Shown here one piece after another: positions 47,480 to 56,984 of a DNA stretch of 64,000 bases. The position numbers and the translations under genes were made by a program. The stretch comes from Acidovorax sp. SUPP3334 (lineage in GTDB: Bacteria; Pseudomonadota; Gammaproteobacteria; Burkholderiales; Burkholderiaceae_C). Location of the stretch: positions 1-64,000 of the forward strand of contig NZ_BQXQ01000002.1 of NCBI RefSeq assembly GCF_030159055.1, in the 5' to 3' direction. Under the pieces are notes generated by a model that ran no database searches, had not been told where the DNA came from, and was given only the letters and a program-made list of their open reading frames with translations. Each line of letters opens with the position of its first letter. Positions within the stretch are counted from its first letter, which is position 1.

Positions 47480-49282
47480 ATGGAATTCATTGCACACAAC
47501 CTGGCCCCGCTCATGTTCGCGGGGCTGATCTGCTTTTTGCTGGTGGGCTTTCCGGTGGCGTTCAGCCTCGGGGCCTGCGGACTCTTCTTCGCGTTCATCG
47601 GGGTCGAGATGGGGGTCCTGCCTGAAGCGCTGCTGCAGGCCATGCCGCTGCGCATCTTCGGCATCATGCAGAACGACACCTTGCTGGCCATTCCGTTCTT
47701 CACGCTCATGGGGCTCATCCTGGAGCGAAGCGGAATGGCGGAAGACCTGCTGGACACCATCGGCCAATTGTTCGGCCCCGTTCGCGGCGGCCTGGCACTG
47801 GCGGTGATCTTCGTCGGGGCGTTGCTGGCGGCCACCACGGGCGTGGTGGCGGCGTCGGTGATCTCGATGGGCCTCATCTCGCTGCCCATCATGCTGCGCT
47901 ACGGCTACGACCGGCGGCTGGCTGCGGGCGTGATCGCCGCCTCGGGCACGCTGGCGCAGATCATTCCGCCATCGCTCGTCCTCATCATCATCGCCGACCA
48001 ACTGGGTCGCAGCGTGGGCGACATGTACAAGGGCGCTTTCCTGCCCGGCCTGATGCTCACCGGCTTCTATGCGATGTACGTCGTGCTGCTGGCTTTCATC
48101 AAGCCCCAGTGGGTTCCCGCACTGCCGCCCGAAGCGCGCACGCTGCGTGACGACAACGGCAAGAGCGGCGTGCTGTCGCTGCTGGTGCTGACCGTGATCT
48201 GCACGGTCGCATCGATCTACGTGGGCCAGCACATGGCGCAACTGCACACCTGGTGGACGGGCGAGACCGTCGAGCGCGTCGCGCTGGACGAGACCATCGT
48301 GGTCGCCATGTGCTTCGGCGTTGCCCTGGCCTTCGCCGTGGCCATGCTCAACAAGGTCACCCGCATGGGCCTGCTGTCGCGCATGGCCGAGCGCGTGACC
48401 TTCGTGCTCATCCCCCCGCTGCTGCTCATCTTCCTGGTGCTGGGCACGATTTTCCTGGGCGTGGCGACGCCGACCGAAGGCGGCGCGATGGGCGCGATGG
48501 GCGCTCTGATCATGGCCGTGGCGCGGCGACGCATGAGCTTTCAGTTGCTCCAGCAGGCGCTCAACACGACGACCAAGCTGTCGTGCTTCGTGGTGTTCAT
48601 CCTGATCGGCGCCACCATCTTCGGCCTGACCTTCCAGGGCGTGGACGGACCGCTGTGGGTCGAGCACCTGCTGGCAGGCCTGCCAGGCGGGCAGCTCGGG
48701 TTCCTCATCGTGGTGAACATCATGGTGTTCTTCCTGGCGTTCTTCCTCGACTTCTTCGAGCTGTCGTTCATCGTGGTGCCGCTGCTGGCGCCGGTGGCCG
48801 ACAAGCTGGGCATCGACCTGATCTGGTTCGGCGTGCTGCTGGCCATCAACATGCAGACCTCGTTCATGCACCCGCCTTTCGGCTTCGCGCTGTTCTACCT
48901 GCGCAGCGTGGCTCCGGTGAAGGCGTATGTGGACAAGGTCACCAAGAAGGTGATCCAGCCGGTCACCACGCAGCAGATCTACTGGGGTGCCCTGCCCTTC
49001 CTGGCCATTCAGATTCTGATGGTGTCCCTGGTCATCGCCTTCCCGGGCATCGTCTCCAGCGGGCTCGACAAGAAGGAGGTCTACGACCTGGACAAGGTGC
49101 GCACGGAAATGGAAGCGGCCATGCCCGACCCCGGCTTCAGCGACGACCCGACCAAGGACATGGAAGGCGGCGCTTCGCAGCCCGGCACCGGCGCCTCTTC
49201 GGATGCCCAGCCCGGCAGCGCGGCAGACGACCCCATGAAAGCCATGGAAGAAGCGCTCAGCCGCTCCGAGAAAAAAGAGTGA
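47480..49282 (+). CDS. dctM: TRAP transporter large permease
   Basis: 600 residues, longer than the usual ~430-450 because of a larger central loop with extra helices (about 200-290) and a polar C-terminal tail with Met/Asp/Pro repeats. Conserved DctM features include IPFFTLMGLILERSGMAEDL, GVVAASVISMG and IPPSLVLIIIADQLG. It is the transport subunit; substrate specificity comes from the TakP-like binding proteins at 50988-53270. Confidence 0.92.
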   Translation: MEFIAHNLAPLMFAGLICFLLVGFPVAFSLGACGLFFAFIGVEMGVLPEALLQAMPLRIFGIMQNDTLLAIPFFTLMGLILERSGMAEDLLDTIGQLFGPVRGGLALAVIFVGALLAATTGVVAASVISMGLISLPIMLRYGYDRRLAAGVIAASGTLAQIIPPSLVLIIIADQLGRSVGDMYKGAFLPGLMLTGFYAMYVVLLAFIKPQWVPALPPEARTLRDDNGKSGVLSLLVLTVICTVASIYVGQHMAQLHTWWTGETVERVALDETIVVAMCFGVALAFAVAMLNKVTRMGLLSRMAERVTFVLIPPLLLIFLVLGTIFLGVATPTEGGAMGAMGALIMAVARRRMSFQLLQQALNTTTKLSCFVVFILIGATIFGLTFQGVDGPLWVEHLLAGLPGGQLGFLIVVNIMVFFLAFFLDFFELSFIVVPLLAPVADKLGIDLIWFGVLLAINMQTSFMHPPFGFALFYLRSVAPVKAYVDKVTKKVIQPVTTQQIYWGALPFLAIQILMVSLVIAFPGIVSSGLDKKEVYDLDKVRTEMEAAMPDPGFSDDPTKDMEGGASQPGTGASSDAQPGSAADDPMKAMEEALSRSEKKE

Positions 49283-49328
49283 TGTGACCGAGAAGCCGCA
49301 GGGCCTGCATTCAGTCCCGCCTTCCCAG

Positions 49329-49358
49329 GCCCCCCGGCAGATGCCGGGGGGCTTTTTT
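49329..49358 (+). terminator. Intrinsic terminator after dctM
   Basis: GCCCCCCGGC-AGAT-GCCGGGGGGC followed by six T. A textbook rho-independent terminator for the dctQM transcript. Confidence 0.9.
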
Positions 49359-49473
49359 CATGGCGGGTGGCCCGGCTCGCTGCTGCCGGGCGGGCGAACG
49401 GAAGGGCGTGAGGGCGGGAGGGGGCCGTTGCGGCAAGGCGCGCGTCGGCGTCGCGCAGCGGCTCACCGAGCCT

Positions 49474-50736
49474 TCACAGGAACAGGAAGGCGGCCGCTGC
49501 CACGGCGGTCGGGCCGAGCGCGCCGAGCAGCAATCCGCCTGCGCCGATGGTTTCGTCGGCGAAACCCCGCTTGAGCAAGGCGACGCCGGCCGGGTTGGGC
49601 GCATTGGCGATCACGGTCAGGCCACCGCCCGCCACCGCGCCGGCCACGAGCATGTACTTCGCAGGGTCGGAGATGCCGACGATCAGCGATCCGAGATAGG
49701 TCAATGCGGCGTTGTCCGTGATGGCGGTGAGTCCGAGGGCGCCCAGGAACAGGGCGACGGGCGAAAGCCCGGAGACGATGGGCTGCAGCCACCATTGCTG
49801 CATGCCGCCCAGCACCACCAGCCCCGCGAGAAAGAACCCGACCAGCAGCGCCTCTTTCAGGATCAGCGGACTCTGGTGGCGCTCATAGGCTTGCGCGAAC
49901 CCCAGAAACATCAGGAACAGGCCGAGAAACACGACGGGGTGGTGGGCGAACAGCACCACGCCCGCCAGCAGCCCCAGATGGACGAGCACCACCGGCAGCG
50001 GAACGCGCGCCTCCTGACGGCCTTCGCCTTCGCCCATGCCCGCTTCAAGAAGATGCCCGCGCAGCACGTAAGTGGCCACGGTGGCGTTCACCAGCACCGC
50101 GAGGGCGGCCTTCCAACCGAACGTGGCCAGCATGAAGGCGCTGTCCCATTGCCAGGTGGCCGCCACCATCAGCACGGGCGGCGCGGCGTAGGACGTGAGG
50201 GTGCCGCCGATCGAGACGTTCACGAACAGCACGCCGAGCGCCAGGTACTTCACCCGTTCAGGAACCTGCCGCCGGAAGATCTGCGGTGCCAGCATGAGGG
50301 CAGCGATCGTCATCGCAGCGGGCTCTGTGATGAGCGAGCCGAGCAATGGCACCGCCGCCAGGCCGAGCCATGCGGTCGCCAGCGGCGTCCTCACGGGGAC
50401 CGCGCGGGCGATGGCATCGACCAGCGACACGACGGTGCGCAGCACCGGGCGCGATGCCGCGATCACCATGACCACGAACACGAAAAGAGGCTCGGTGTAG
50501 TTGCGGGATTCGGCATATTGCAGGGCATCGCCGCCGCTCACGACCGCCGCCATGGCGACGATCAGCACGATGGCCCAGAAGCCGAACACGACCTCCACCT
50601 CGCCCAGCAGGTGGAACAGCCCACCATGGCGCGGATAGCGGTGAGAGAGTCGTTCGAACTGCTTGGCGCTGAACGTGTGCAGCAGGGCCAATGCAAAGAT
50701 GGATGCTGCGATCCACTGGATCGGGGTGTCGGACAT
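49474..50736 (-). CDS. Putative Na+/H+ antiporter
   Basis: 420 residues with about 11-12 membrane helices, matching the putative Na+/H+ antiporter family of proteobacteria (GSLITEPAAMTIAALMLAP; ITDNAALTYLGSLIVG). The paired broken-helix motifs with TEPA and TDNA resemble ion-transporter superfamily members. It lies between the TRAP permease and binding-protein genes; whether it serves the same pathway, for example by resetting the Na+ gradient that TRAP transporters use, is inference. The start at MSDTPIQW was preferred over one seven codons upstream. Confidence 0.8.
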   Translation of the reverse strand: MSDTPIQWIAASIFALALLHTFSAKQFERLSHRYPRHGGLFHLLGEVEVVFGFWAIVLIVAMAAVVSGGDALQYAESRNYTEPLFVFVVMVIAASRPVLRTVVSLVDAIARAVPVRTPLATAWLGLAAVPLLGSLITEPAAMTIAALMLAPQIFRRQVPERVKYLALGVLFVNVSIGGTLTSYAAPPVLMVAATWQWDSAFMLATFGWKAALAVLVNATVATYVLRGHLLEAGMGEGEGRQEARVPLPVVLVHLGLLAGVVLFAHHPVVFLGLFLMFLGFAQAYERHQSPLILKEALLVGFFLAGLVVLGGMQQWWLQPIVSGLSPVALFLGALGLTAITDNAALTYLGSLIVGISDPAKYMLVAGAVAGGGLTVIANAPNPAGVALLKRGFADETIGAGGLLLGALGPTAVAAAAFLFL

Positions 50737-50939
50737 GAAGGCTCCAGGTCGTGCCAATGCAGCGAGGCGGCCCGACCTTCGCTCATCCTGAAACGCCCGG
50801 CAGGGCGTTCCACCCGGTTCGCAGTTTATCCGGCGCTTCCAGGAAGGCTCGCGGCAAGACCCTACGGCAAGGCCAAGGCTTTCCCCCGCCGTTTCACGGG
50901 CGCACCGGCCGTCACGAAGCCATCGGACACCGGCCGGGC

Positions 50940-50968
50940 AAAAAAAAGCCCGCTCACCAGGAGCGGGC
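50940..50968 (-). terminator. Intrinsic terminator after dctP
   Basis: On the minus strand GCCCGCTC-CTGGT-GAGCGGGC is followed by eight T, 19 bases after the dctP stop codon. Confidence 0.9.
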
Positions 50969-50987
50969 CTTTAGACCAGCGCGATGC

Positions 50988-52067
50988 TCAGAGCTTTTGC
51001 GCGGACATGAAGCTGTCGAACCGCGCTTCGGCAAAGCGGAACCAGAGAATCTGGTCGCGCTGGAAGTTGCGGTAGTCGCCATAGATCTTCTTCCAGTCGG
51101 CGTTCTTTTCGGCCAGCTCGGCATACACCTCCATCGAGGTCTTGAACGAGGCTTCCAGCACGGATTGCGGGAACGGCAGCACCTTGGACTTCGCGGCCAC
51201 CAGCTGCTTGAGCGCACCGGGGTTGCGTGCGTCGTACCGGGCCTGGGTCGTCACATGGGCCTCGTGGGCCGCAGCCTGGACGATGGCCTTGTTCTCGGAC
51301 GACAGGCCATTGAATGCCTTGTCGTTGATGTAGAACTCGAGATTCAGGCTGCCTTCCCACCAGCCGGGGTAGTAGTAGAACGGCGCGACCTTGTTGAGGC
51401 CCAGCTTCAGGTCGTCGTAGGGGCCGATCCACTCGGCCGCGTCGATCGTGCCCTTTTCAAGGCTCTGGTAGATCTCGCCCGCAGGAATGTTCTGCGGCAC
51501 GCCGCCCATGCGTTCGATCACCCGCCCGGCGAAACCGCCCACCCGGAACTTCAAGCCCTTGATGTCGGCAGGCGTCTTCACTTCCTTGCGGAACCAGCCG
51601 CCCATCTGCGCGCCCGTGTTGCCGCCGATGAAGTTCACGATGTTGTACTTGGCGTAGAACTCCCGCATGAGCTTGGAGCCGTTGCCGTCGATCATCCAGG
51701 ACGTGAGCTGGCGGGAGTTCATGCCGAACGGGATGGCCCCGCCGATGGCGAATGCCTCGCTCTTGCCGAAGAAGTAGTAAGGCGCCGTGTGCGCCATTTC
51801 CACCGTGCCGTTCTGCACGCCATCGACCACGCCGAACGCGGGCATCAGCTCGCCGGCGGCATGCAAGGAAATTTCGAACTTGCCGCCCGACATTTCCTTC
51901 ACGGCCTTGGAGAACACCTCGGCCGAACCGTAGATCGTGTCCAGCGATTTCGGGAAGCTCGACGACAGGCGCCAGCGCACCGCCGCCTGGGCATGAACGG
52001 CAGGCGCCACGCCAGCAGCCAACACGCCGGCAATGCCTGCGTTTTTAATGAGGGAACGACGATCCAT
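50988..52067 (-). CDS. dctP: TRAP transporter substrate-binding protein, TakP-like
   Basis: 359 residues. A twin-arginine-like signal (MDRRSLIKNAGIAGVLAAG) precedes the mature protein. The motif GPYDDLKLGLNKVAPFYYYP followed by GWWEG is characteristic of TakP-type alpha-keto-acid binding proteins. GWFRKEVKTPADIKGLKFRV carries the conserved Arg that binds carboxylate. GGAGGT precedes the ATG at 52067. It is followed by a terminator and lies 120 bases downstream of a paralogue. Confidence 0.92.
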   Translation of the reverse strand: MDRRSLIKNAGIAGVLAAGVAPAVHAQAAVRWRLSSSFPKSLDTIYGSAEVFSKAVKEMSGGKFEISLHAAGELMPAFGVVDGVQNGTVEMAHTAPYYFFGKSEAFAIGGAIPFGMNSRQLTSWMIDGNGSKLMREFYAKYNIVNFIGGNTGAQMGGWFRKEVKTPADIKGLKFRVGGFAGRVIERMGGVPQNIPAGEIYQSLEKGTIDAAEWIGPYDDLKLGLNKVAPFYYYPGWWEGSLNLEFYINDKAFNGLSSENKAIVQAAAHEAHVTTQARYDARNPGALKQLVAAKSKVLPFPQSVLEASFKTSMEVYAELAEKNADWKKIYGDYRNFQRDQILWFRFAEARFDSFMSAQKL

Positions 52068-52187
52068 GGATACCTCCAGGTATGAAGAAAACAAGAGAGG
52101 CCTTCGTGCGCCGCGGGTAGCGGCGGCAGGGCAGGCACGGCGAACCAGGCAGGGCGCGGCGGGTAGCGGCGCGCCCCGCGTTCCGGA

Positions 52188-53270
52188 TCAGAGCTTCACG
52201 CCGGCCATGTACGTGTCGAAGCGCAGTTCCGAATAACGCGCCCACAGCAGTTGGTCGCGCTGGAACGAACGCATGTCCTGGTGGATCTTCTTGAATTCGG
52301 GCGACTTGGCTTCGTGCTCGGCAAACACTTCCATGGAGGCTTGGTAGCCGGCATCCATGATCTCTTTCGAAAACGCCTTGAGCTGCGTCTTGGCGGCCAC
52401 CAGACGCTTCAACGCGATGGGGTTGAAGGTGTCGTACTTGGCCGTCATGTCGCGCGCCGCCACGGCGGTGGCGGCATCGACGATGGCCTGGAATTCGGGC
52501 GACAGCGCGGCGTAGGCCTTGGCGTTGATGAAGAACTCCAGCTCGGCACTGCCTTCCCACCAGCCGGGGTAGTAGTAGTAAGGCGCGACCTTGTTGAAGC
52601 CGAGTTTTTCGTCATCGTAAGGACCGACGAATTCGGTGGCGTCGAGCGTGCCTTTTTCCAGCGCCTGGTACACGTCGCCGGCCGGCATGTTCTGGGCCAC
52701 CACGCCGAGCTTTTGCATGGCTTCGCCGAACAGCCCACCGCCCATGCGCATCTTCAGGCCCTTCAGGTCGGCTGCGGTCTTGATTTCCTTGCGATACCAG
52801 CCGCCCATCTGCGTGCCGGTGTTGCCGGCGCTGCGGCTCTTGATGTTGTAGTTGGCGTAGAACGCATCCATCAGCTTGCGGCCGTTGCCGTGCTCCATCC
52901 AGGCGTCCATCTGGCGGGCCGTGAGGCCGAAGGGCACCGCGCAGCCGAAGGCGAAGATGGAGTCCTTGCCGGTGAAGTAATAAGGCGCCGTCTGCGCCAT
53001 TTCGATGGTGCCGTTCTGGATGGCATCGACCACGCCGAAGGGTGGCAGCAGTTCGCCGCCGGCATGCACCGAGACTTCGAACTTGCCGCCCGACAGGGCC
53101 TTCACCGTCTTGGAGAACATCTCAGCGCTACCGAAGATCGTGTCCAGGGATTTGGGGAAGCTGGAAGCCAGGCGCCAGCGCACTGCGGTCTGGGCATGCA
53201 CGGCGGGTGCCACGCCAGCGGCGAGAACGCCTGCAATACCGGCCTGCTTGATGAGCGAACGACGATCCAT
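52188..53270 (-). CDS. dctP: TRAP transporter substrate-binding protein, TakP-like paralogue
   Basis: 360 residues, closely related to the product of the next gene downstream (identical MDRRSLIK start, VAPAVHAQ cleavage region, GPYDDEKLGFNKVAPYYYYP). Differences in the pocket suggest a different keto acid preference: GGLFGEAMQKLG replaces GGFAGRVIERMG, and TEFVGPYDD replaces AEWIGPYDD. A strong hairpin lies 25 bases upstream of its start. The pair looks like a tandem duplication serving one DctQM permease. Confidence 0.92.
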   Translation of the reverse strand: MDRRSLIKQAGIAGVLAAGVAPAVHAQTAVRWRLASSFPKSLDTIFGSAEMFSKTVKALSGGKFEVSVHAGGELLPPFGVVDAIQNGTIEMAQTAPYYFTGKDSIFAFGCAVPFGLTARQMDAWMEHGNGRKLMDAFYANYNIKSRSAGNTGTQMGGWYRKEIKTAADLKGLKMRMGGGLFGEAMQKLGVVAQNMPAGDVYQALEKGTLDATEFVGPYDDEKLGFNKVAPYYYYPGWWEGSAELEFFINAKAYAALSPEFQAIVDAATAVAARDMTAKYDTFNPIALKRLVAAKTQLKAFSKEIMDAGYQASMEVFAEHEAKSPEFKKIHQDMRSFQRDQLLWARYSELRFDTYMAGVKL

Positions 53271-53294
53271 GGGTTGTCTCCGAAAGTAATGACA

Positions 53295-53328
53295 CTGCGC
53301 CGCCCGGATGGAACTCCGTGCGGCGCAG
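53295..53328 (-). promoter_or_regulatory. Strong hairpin in the leader of the upstream dctP paralogue
   Basis: CTGCGCCGC (53295-53303) pairs with GCGGCGCAG (53320-53328) and CGGA (53305-53308) with TCCG (53315-53318) around a six-base loop. It ends 25 bases before the start codon and leaves the GGAGA ribosome site free. It could be an operator, a leader structure or an mRNA stabiliser. Confidence 0.45.
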
Positions 53329-53402
53329 CGAATGGGTAAACGATTGTAGAAATAGCCCCCCCGGCATTGGCTGGGGTTTTCCCGCTAAATGCCGCCATTC
53401 GG

Positions 53403-53445
53403 TGCTATCAATTCAGACTTCTGCAAGCAATGGCGCAGAGCCTGC
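53403..53445 (+). repeat. Degenerate copy of the dispersed repeat
   Basis: GCTATCAATTCAGACTTCTG and GCGCAGAGCCTG follow the repeat pattern but the left palindrome is lost. Downstream of dxs. Confidence 0.35.
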
Positions 53446-53543
53446 CGCTGGGTCGCCCGCGCGAGCGCTCCGCGCCTTGCACGCGGTGCCTTCCGCTGTG
53501 GGTCCGCTGCAGGCGGGCCATCGATCCGACCGCCCCGTCGCCG

Positions 53544-55418
53544 TCAGGCGCCGAATCGGGCTGCGATGGCGCGCTGAATGCCCTCGGCATCGAGGCCCTG
53601 CAGTGCGAGCAGCTTGGCCGGGTCGCCATGCTCGATGAACGCATCGGGCAGGCCCAGTTGCAGCACCGGCCGCAGCACGCCGGCGGCATTGAGCGCCTCG
53701 CACACGGCGCTGCCGGCGCCGCCCACGGTGGTGCCCTCTTCCAGCGTCACCAGCGCTTCGTGGTTCGCGGCCACCTGCAGGAGCAGGTCCGTGTCGATGG
53801 GCTTGGCCCAGCGCATGTTGACGACCGTGGCGTCCAGCGCTTCGGCGGCCTGCAGCGCGGGATACAGCAGCGTGCCGAAGGCCAGGATGGCGATGCGGCG
53901 GCCCGCGGGTGCGCTGGTGGTGCGCCGCACTTCGCCCTTGCCGAACGGCAGCCCTTCCAGGCTGGCCAGCGGCACCACGCCGGCGCCGCTGCCGCGCGGG
54001 TAGCGCACGGCCACGGGGTGGTTCTGCTCGAAGGCGGTGGTCAGCAACTGGCGGCACTCGCGCTCGTCGGCGGGGCAGGCCATGCCCATGTTGGGAATGC
54101 AGCGCACGAACGGAATGTCGTAGGCGCCGGCATGCGTCGCGCCATCGGCGCCGACCAGGCCCGCGCGGTCGAGCGCGAAGACCACGGGCAGATTCTGCAG
54201 GGCGACGTCGTGGATCAGCTGGTCGTAGCCGCGCTGCAGGAAGGTCGAGTAGATCGCCACCACGGGTTTCACGCCTTCGCAGGCCATGCCGGCGGCGAAG
54301 GTCACCGCGTGCTGCTCGGCAATGCCCACGTCGTAGTACCGGCCGGGAAAGCGCTTTTCGAACTCCACCATGCCGGAGCCTTCGCGCATGGCGGGCGTGA
54401 TGCCCACCAGCCGCTCGTCCTTCGCAGCCATGTCGCAGAGCCACTGGCCGAACACCTGGGTGAAGGTCTGCTTCGGGGGCGTGGCGGGCTGGGTCAGGCC
54501 CACGCTGGGGTCGAACTTGCCGGGGCCGTGGTAGGCCACCGGATCGGCCTCGGCCAGCTTGTAGCCCTGGCCCTTCTTGGTCACCACGTGCAGGAACTGC
54601 GGGCCCTTCAAGCCCTTGATGTTTTCCAGCGTGGGAATGAGCGAATCGAGGTCGTGGCCGTCGATGGGGCCGATGTAGTTGAAGCCGAACTTCTCGAACA
54701 GCGTCGCCGGCACGACCATGCCCTTGGCCTGCTGCTCCAGCCGCTTGGCCAGTTCCAGCAGCGGCGGCGCGTTCTTGAGCACGCTCTTGCCCACGTCGCG
54801 CGCCTTGGCGTAGAACTGCCCGCTCATCAACTGGGCCAGGTAGCGGTTGAGCGCGCCCACCGGCGGGCTGATGCTCATGTCGTTGTCGTTCAGGATGACC
54901 AGCAGGTTGGCATCGGCCACGCCGGCGTTGTTCAGCGCCTCGAACGCCATGCCGGCCGTCATGGCGCCGTCGCCGATGATGGCGACCGCATGGCGGTTCC
55001 CGCCCTGCTGCCTGGCCGCCAGCGCCATGCCGAGTGCAGCCGAGATGCTGGTGCTGGAATGCGCCGTGCCGAAGGTGTCGTACTCGCTCTCGGCCCGCTG
55101 CGGAAAGCCCGAGAGACCGCCGAACTGCCGCAGCGTGCCCATGCGGTCGCGACGGCCCGTCAGAATTTTGTGAGGGTAGGTCTGGTGGCCCACGTCCCAC
55201 ACGAGGCGGTCGCGCGGGGTGTCGAACACGGCATGCAGCGCCACCGTCAGCTCCACCGTGCCCAGGTTGGAACTCAGGTGCCCGCCGGTCTTGGAGACGC
55301 TGTCCAGCACGAAGGCCCGCAGCTCGGTGGCCAGGTCTTTCAGCTCGGCGCGCGACAGGCGGCGCAGGTCGGCCGGATCGTTGATGGTCTGCAGCAGGGG
55401 GAAGGAAGTCGTGGACAT
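53544..55418 (-). CDS. dxs: 1-deoxy-D-xylulose-5-phosphate synthase
   Basis: 624 residues, usual length. Thiamine-diphosphate motif [18 protein letters not shown] at about residue 150, catalytic His regions ([14 protein letters not shown]), the central transketolase-like domain ([19 protein letters not shown] with catalytic Glu) and the C-terminal domain. First step of the MEP isoprenoid pathway. Downstream of ispA and xseB, the common order in betaproteobacteria, but separated from ispA by a copy of the dispersed repeat. Confidence 0.97.
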   Translation of the reverse strand: MSTTSFPLLQTINDPADLRRLSRAELKDLATELRAFVLDSVSKTGGHLSSNLGTVELTVALHAVFDTPRDRLVWDVGHQTYPHKILTGRRDRMGTLRQFGGLSGFPQRAESEYDTFGTAHSSTSISAALGMALAARQQGGNRHAVAIIGDGAMTAGMAFEALNNAGVADANLLVILNDNDMSISPPVGALNRYLAQLMSGQFYAKARDVGKSVLKNAPPLLELAKRLEQQAKGMVVPATLFEKFGFNYIGPIDGHDLDSLIPTLENIKGLKGPQFLHVVTKKGQGYKLAEADPVAYHGPGKFDPSVGLTQPATPPKQTFTQVFGQWLCDMAAKDERLVGITPAMREGSGMVEFEKRFPGRYYDVGIAEQHAVTFAAGMACEGVKPVVAIYSTFLQRGYDQLIHDVALQNLPVVFALDRAGLVGADGATHAGAYDIPFVRCIPNMGMACPADERECRQLLTTAFEQNHPVAVRYPRGSGAGVVPLASLEGLPFGKGEVRRTTSAPAGRRIAILAFGTLLYPALQAAEALDATVVNMRWAKPIDTDLLLQVAANHEALVTLEEGTTVGGAGSAVCEALNAAGVLRPVLQLGLPDAFIEHGDPAKLLALQGLDAEGIQRAIAARFGA

Positions 55419-55419
55419 A

Positions 55420-55470
55420 AGCTATCTTTTTAGTAGCTGCTTGCGCAATAGACACAAGCGCTGCAGGCCG
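55420..55470 (+). repeat. Dispersed palindromic repeat, dxs-ispA copy
   Basis: GCTATCTTTTTAGTAGC at the left, GCGCAATAGACACAAGCGC in the middle (itself an imperfect palindrome) and GCAGGCC at the right. Confidence 0.6.
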
Positions 55471-55551
55471 ATCGGTCAGCGGGGCACGGTACCCTGGCCA
55501 TCGTGGCGGCCGGCCCGGGGGCGGGCGAAGGCAGGCGTGCCGCCATCATCA

Positions 55552-56469
55552 TCAGTGCGAGCGATTCACCACCATGTCGGCCAGCGCCGCCAGCGCCCGC
55601 GTGTCGGGCAGGCCGCTGGCCGCCAGCGCGGCCTTGGCATCCGCCAGCAGTTCGTCGGCATGGGCCCGGGCGCGGTCGAGTCCGAGCAGCGAAACATAGG
55701 TGGGCTTGTCGCTCGCCGCATCCTTGCCAGCGGTCTTGCCCAGCGTGGCGGAGTCGGCGATCACATCGAGGATGTCGTCCACCACCTGGAACGCCAGGCC
55801 CAGCGCGGCGCCGTACTGCGACAGCGCCGCCAGCGCCGCCGCCGGGGCGTGCCCGCAGGCCGCGCCCATCACGACGCTGCCCTGCAGCAGCGCACCGGTC
55901 TTGAGCTTGTGCATCTGGCGCAGTTCGGCCTCGGTCAGGGCATGGCCCACGCTGGCCAGGTCGATGGCCTGCCCGCCGGCCATGCCGTCGGCGCCCGCGG
56001 CGCCCGCCAGCATGCGGCACAGCATGGCCTGCATGGCAGGGGGCACGCCCGGGCCTTCGGGCGTGAGCAGGCCGAACGCCAGCGCCTGCAGCGCATCGCC
56101 CGCCAGCAGCGCGCGCGCCTCGCCGAAGCGCACGTGCACCGTGGGTTTGCCGCGGCGCAGCACGTCGTTGTCCATGCACGGCATGTCGTCGTGCACCAGG
56201 GAATAGGCGTGGATCAGTTCCACGGAGCAGGCGGCGCGCAGGGCCGCCTCGTCCAGACCGTTGACGGCTTCCGACGCCGCCAGCACCAGCAGCGGCCGCA
56301 GCCGCTTGCCGCCGTCGAGCACCGCATAGCGCATGGCCTCGCCCAGGCCCGCAGGGGCGTCGCCGCACACCCAGCGCGACAGGGCTTCCTCCACGCGCGC
56401 CAGTTGCGCATGGCTCCAGCCGGACAGGTCGAACGGCTCGGCAGCGGTCGTCGTTGCCATGGGGGTCAT
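55552..56469 (-). CDS. ispA: Polyprenyl synthetase (geranyl/farnesyl diphosphate synthase)
   Basis: 305 residues. First Asp-rich motif HDDMPCMDND and second motif VVDDILDVIAD, with GGKRLRPLLVLA for the isopentenyl diphosphate site. Makes farnesyl diphosphate for quinone and undecaprenyl synthesis. The ATG at 56469 overlaps the xseB stop in a TGATG arrangement, indicating coupling; an ATG nine bases further in is an alternative. Confidence 0.93.
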   Translation of the reverse strand: MTPMATTTAAEPFDLSGWSHAQLARVEEALSRWVCGDAPAGLGEAMRYAVLDGGKRLRPLLVLAASEAVNGLDEAALRAACSVELIHAYSLVHDDMPCMDNDVLRRGKPTVHVRFGEARALLAGDALQALAFGLLTPEGPGVPPAMQAMLCRMLAGAAGADGMAGGQAIDLASVGHALTEAELRQMHKLKTGALLQGSVVMGAACGHAPAAALAALSQYGAALGLAFQVVDDILDVIADSATLGKTAGKDAASDKPTYVSLLGLDRARAHADELLADAKAALAASGLPDTRALAALADMVVNRSH

Positions 56470-56711
56470 CAGTCCTGCGTCCATGGCTGCAGCGCTCCTT
56501 CGTCCAATACCTTGATCTGGTCCTGCACGGCCTCCAGGCGGCTGCGGCAAAAGGCCAGCAGCGCTGCGCCGCGCTGGTAGCCCGCCAGCATCTGGTCCAG
56601 CGGCAGCTGGCCCGATTCGATGCGCCCCACGAGTTGCTCCAGCTCTTCCAGCGCGGCTTCGTAGCTGGCGGGTTCGGGGAGTTTCGGGGGGGTGGCGGAG
56701 GCCTTGGGCAT
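56469..56711 (-). CDS. xseB: Exodeoxyribonuclease VII small subunit
   Basis: 80 residues with the family helix pair: [40 protein letters not shown]. Small subunit of exonuclease VII, which degrades single-stranded DNA. The start codon follows a plain leader. First gene of xseB-ispA-dxs. Confidence 0.93.
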   Translation of the reverse strand: MPKASATPPKLPEPASYEAALEELEQLVGRIESGQLPLDQMLAGYQRGAALLAFCRSRLEAVQDQIKVLDEGALQPWTQD

Positions 56712-56883
56712 GGAACGGGGAGCGGCGAACGCGCAGGTAAAACGGGCGATTTTAGGCCCTCCCTATGGCAGGGGGTGGAAACGGCCAGCGCCTGGGCGAC
56801 ACGGCAGGGGCCCGATCCGGCGCAGAGCGGCCAAGCATGCCGCGCCAATACACATACGGGGGGCGCGGAAACAACCCCACCGG

Positions 56884-56931
56884 CTACAATCCCATTCCCT
56901 TCGGGCCGGCTTGCATGCCGGTTTCTTTTTT
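56884..56931 (+). promoter_or_regulatory. Promoter-like box and hairpin/T-run leader before the Rieske gene
   Basis: A -10-like TACAAT (56884-56889) is followed by the hairpin CCGGC-TTGCAT-GCCGG (56906-56921) and TTTCTTTTTT. The order promoter, short terminator-like hairpin, then the gene 54 bases further suggests attenuation, or a short independent RNA. No -35 box is clear. Confidence 0.4.
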
Positions 56932-56984
56932 CCGTGTGCACTTCACGCACCCTCCCTGTGGGGAGTCTTTAGGTCAGGTCACCC

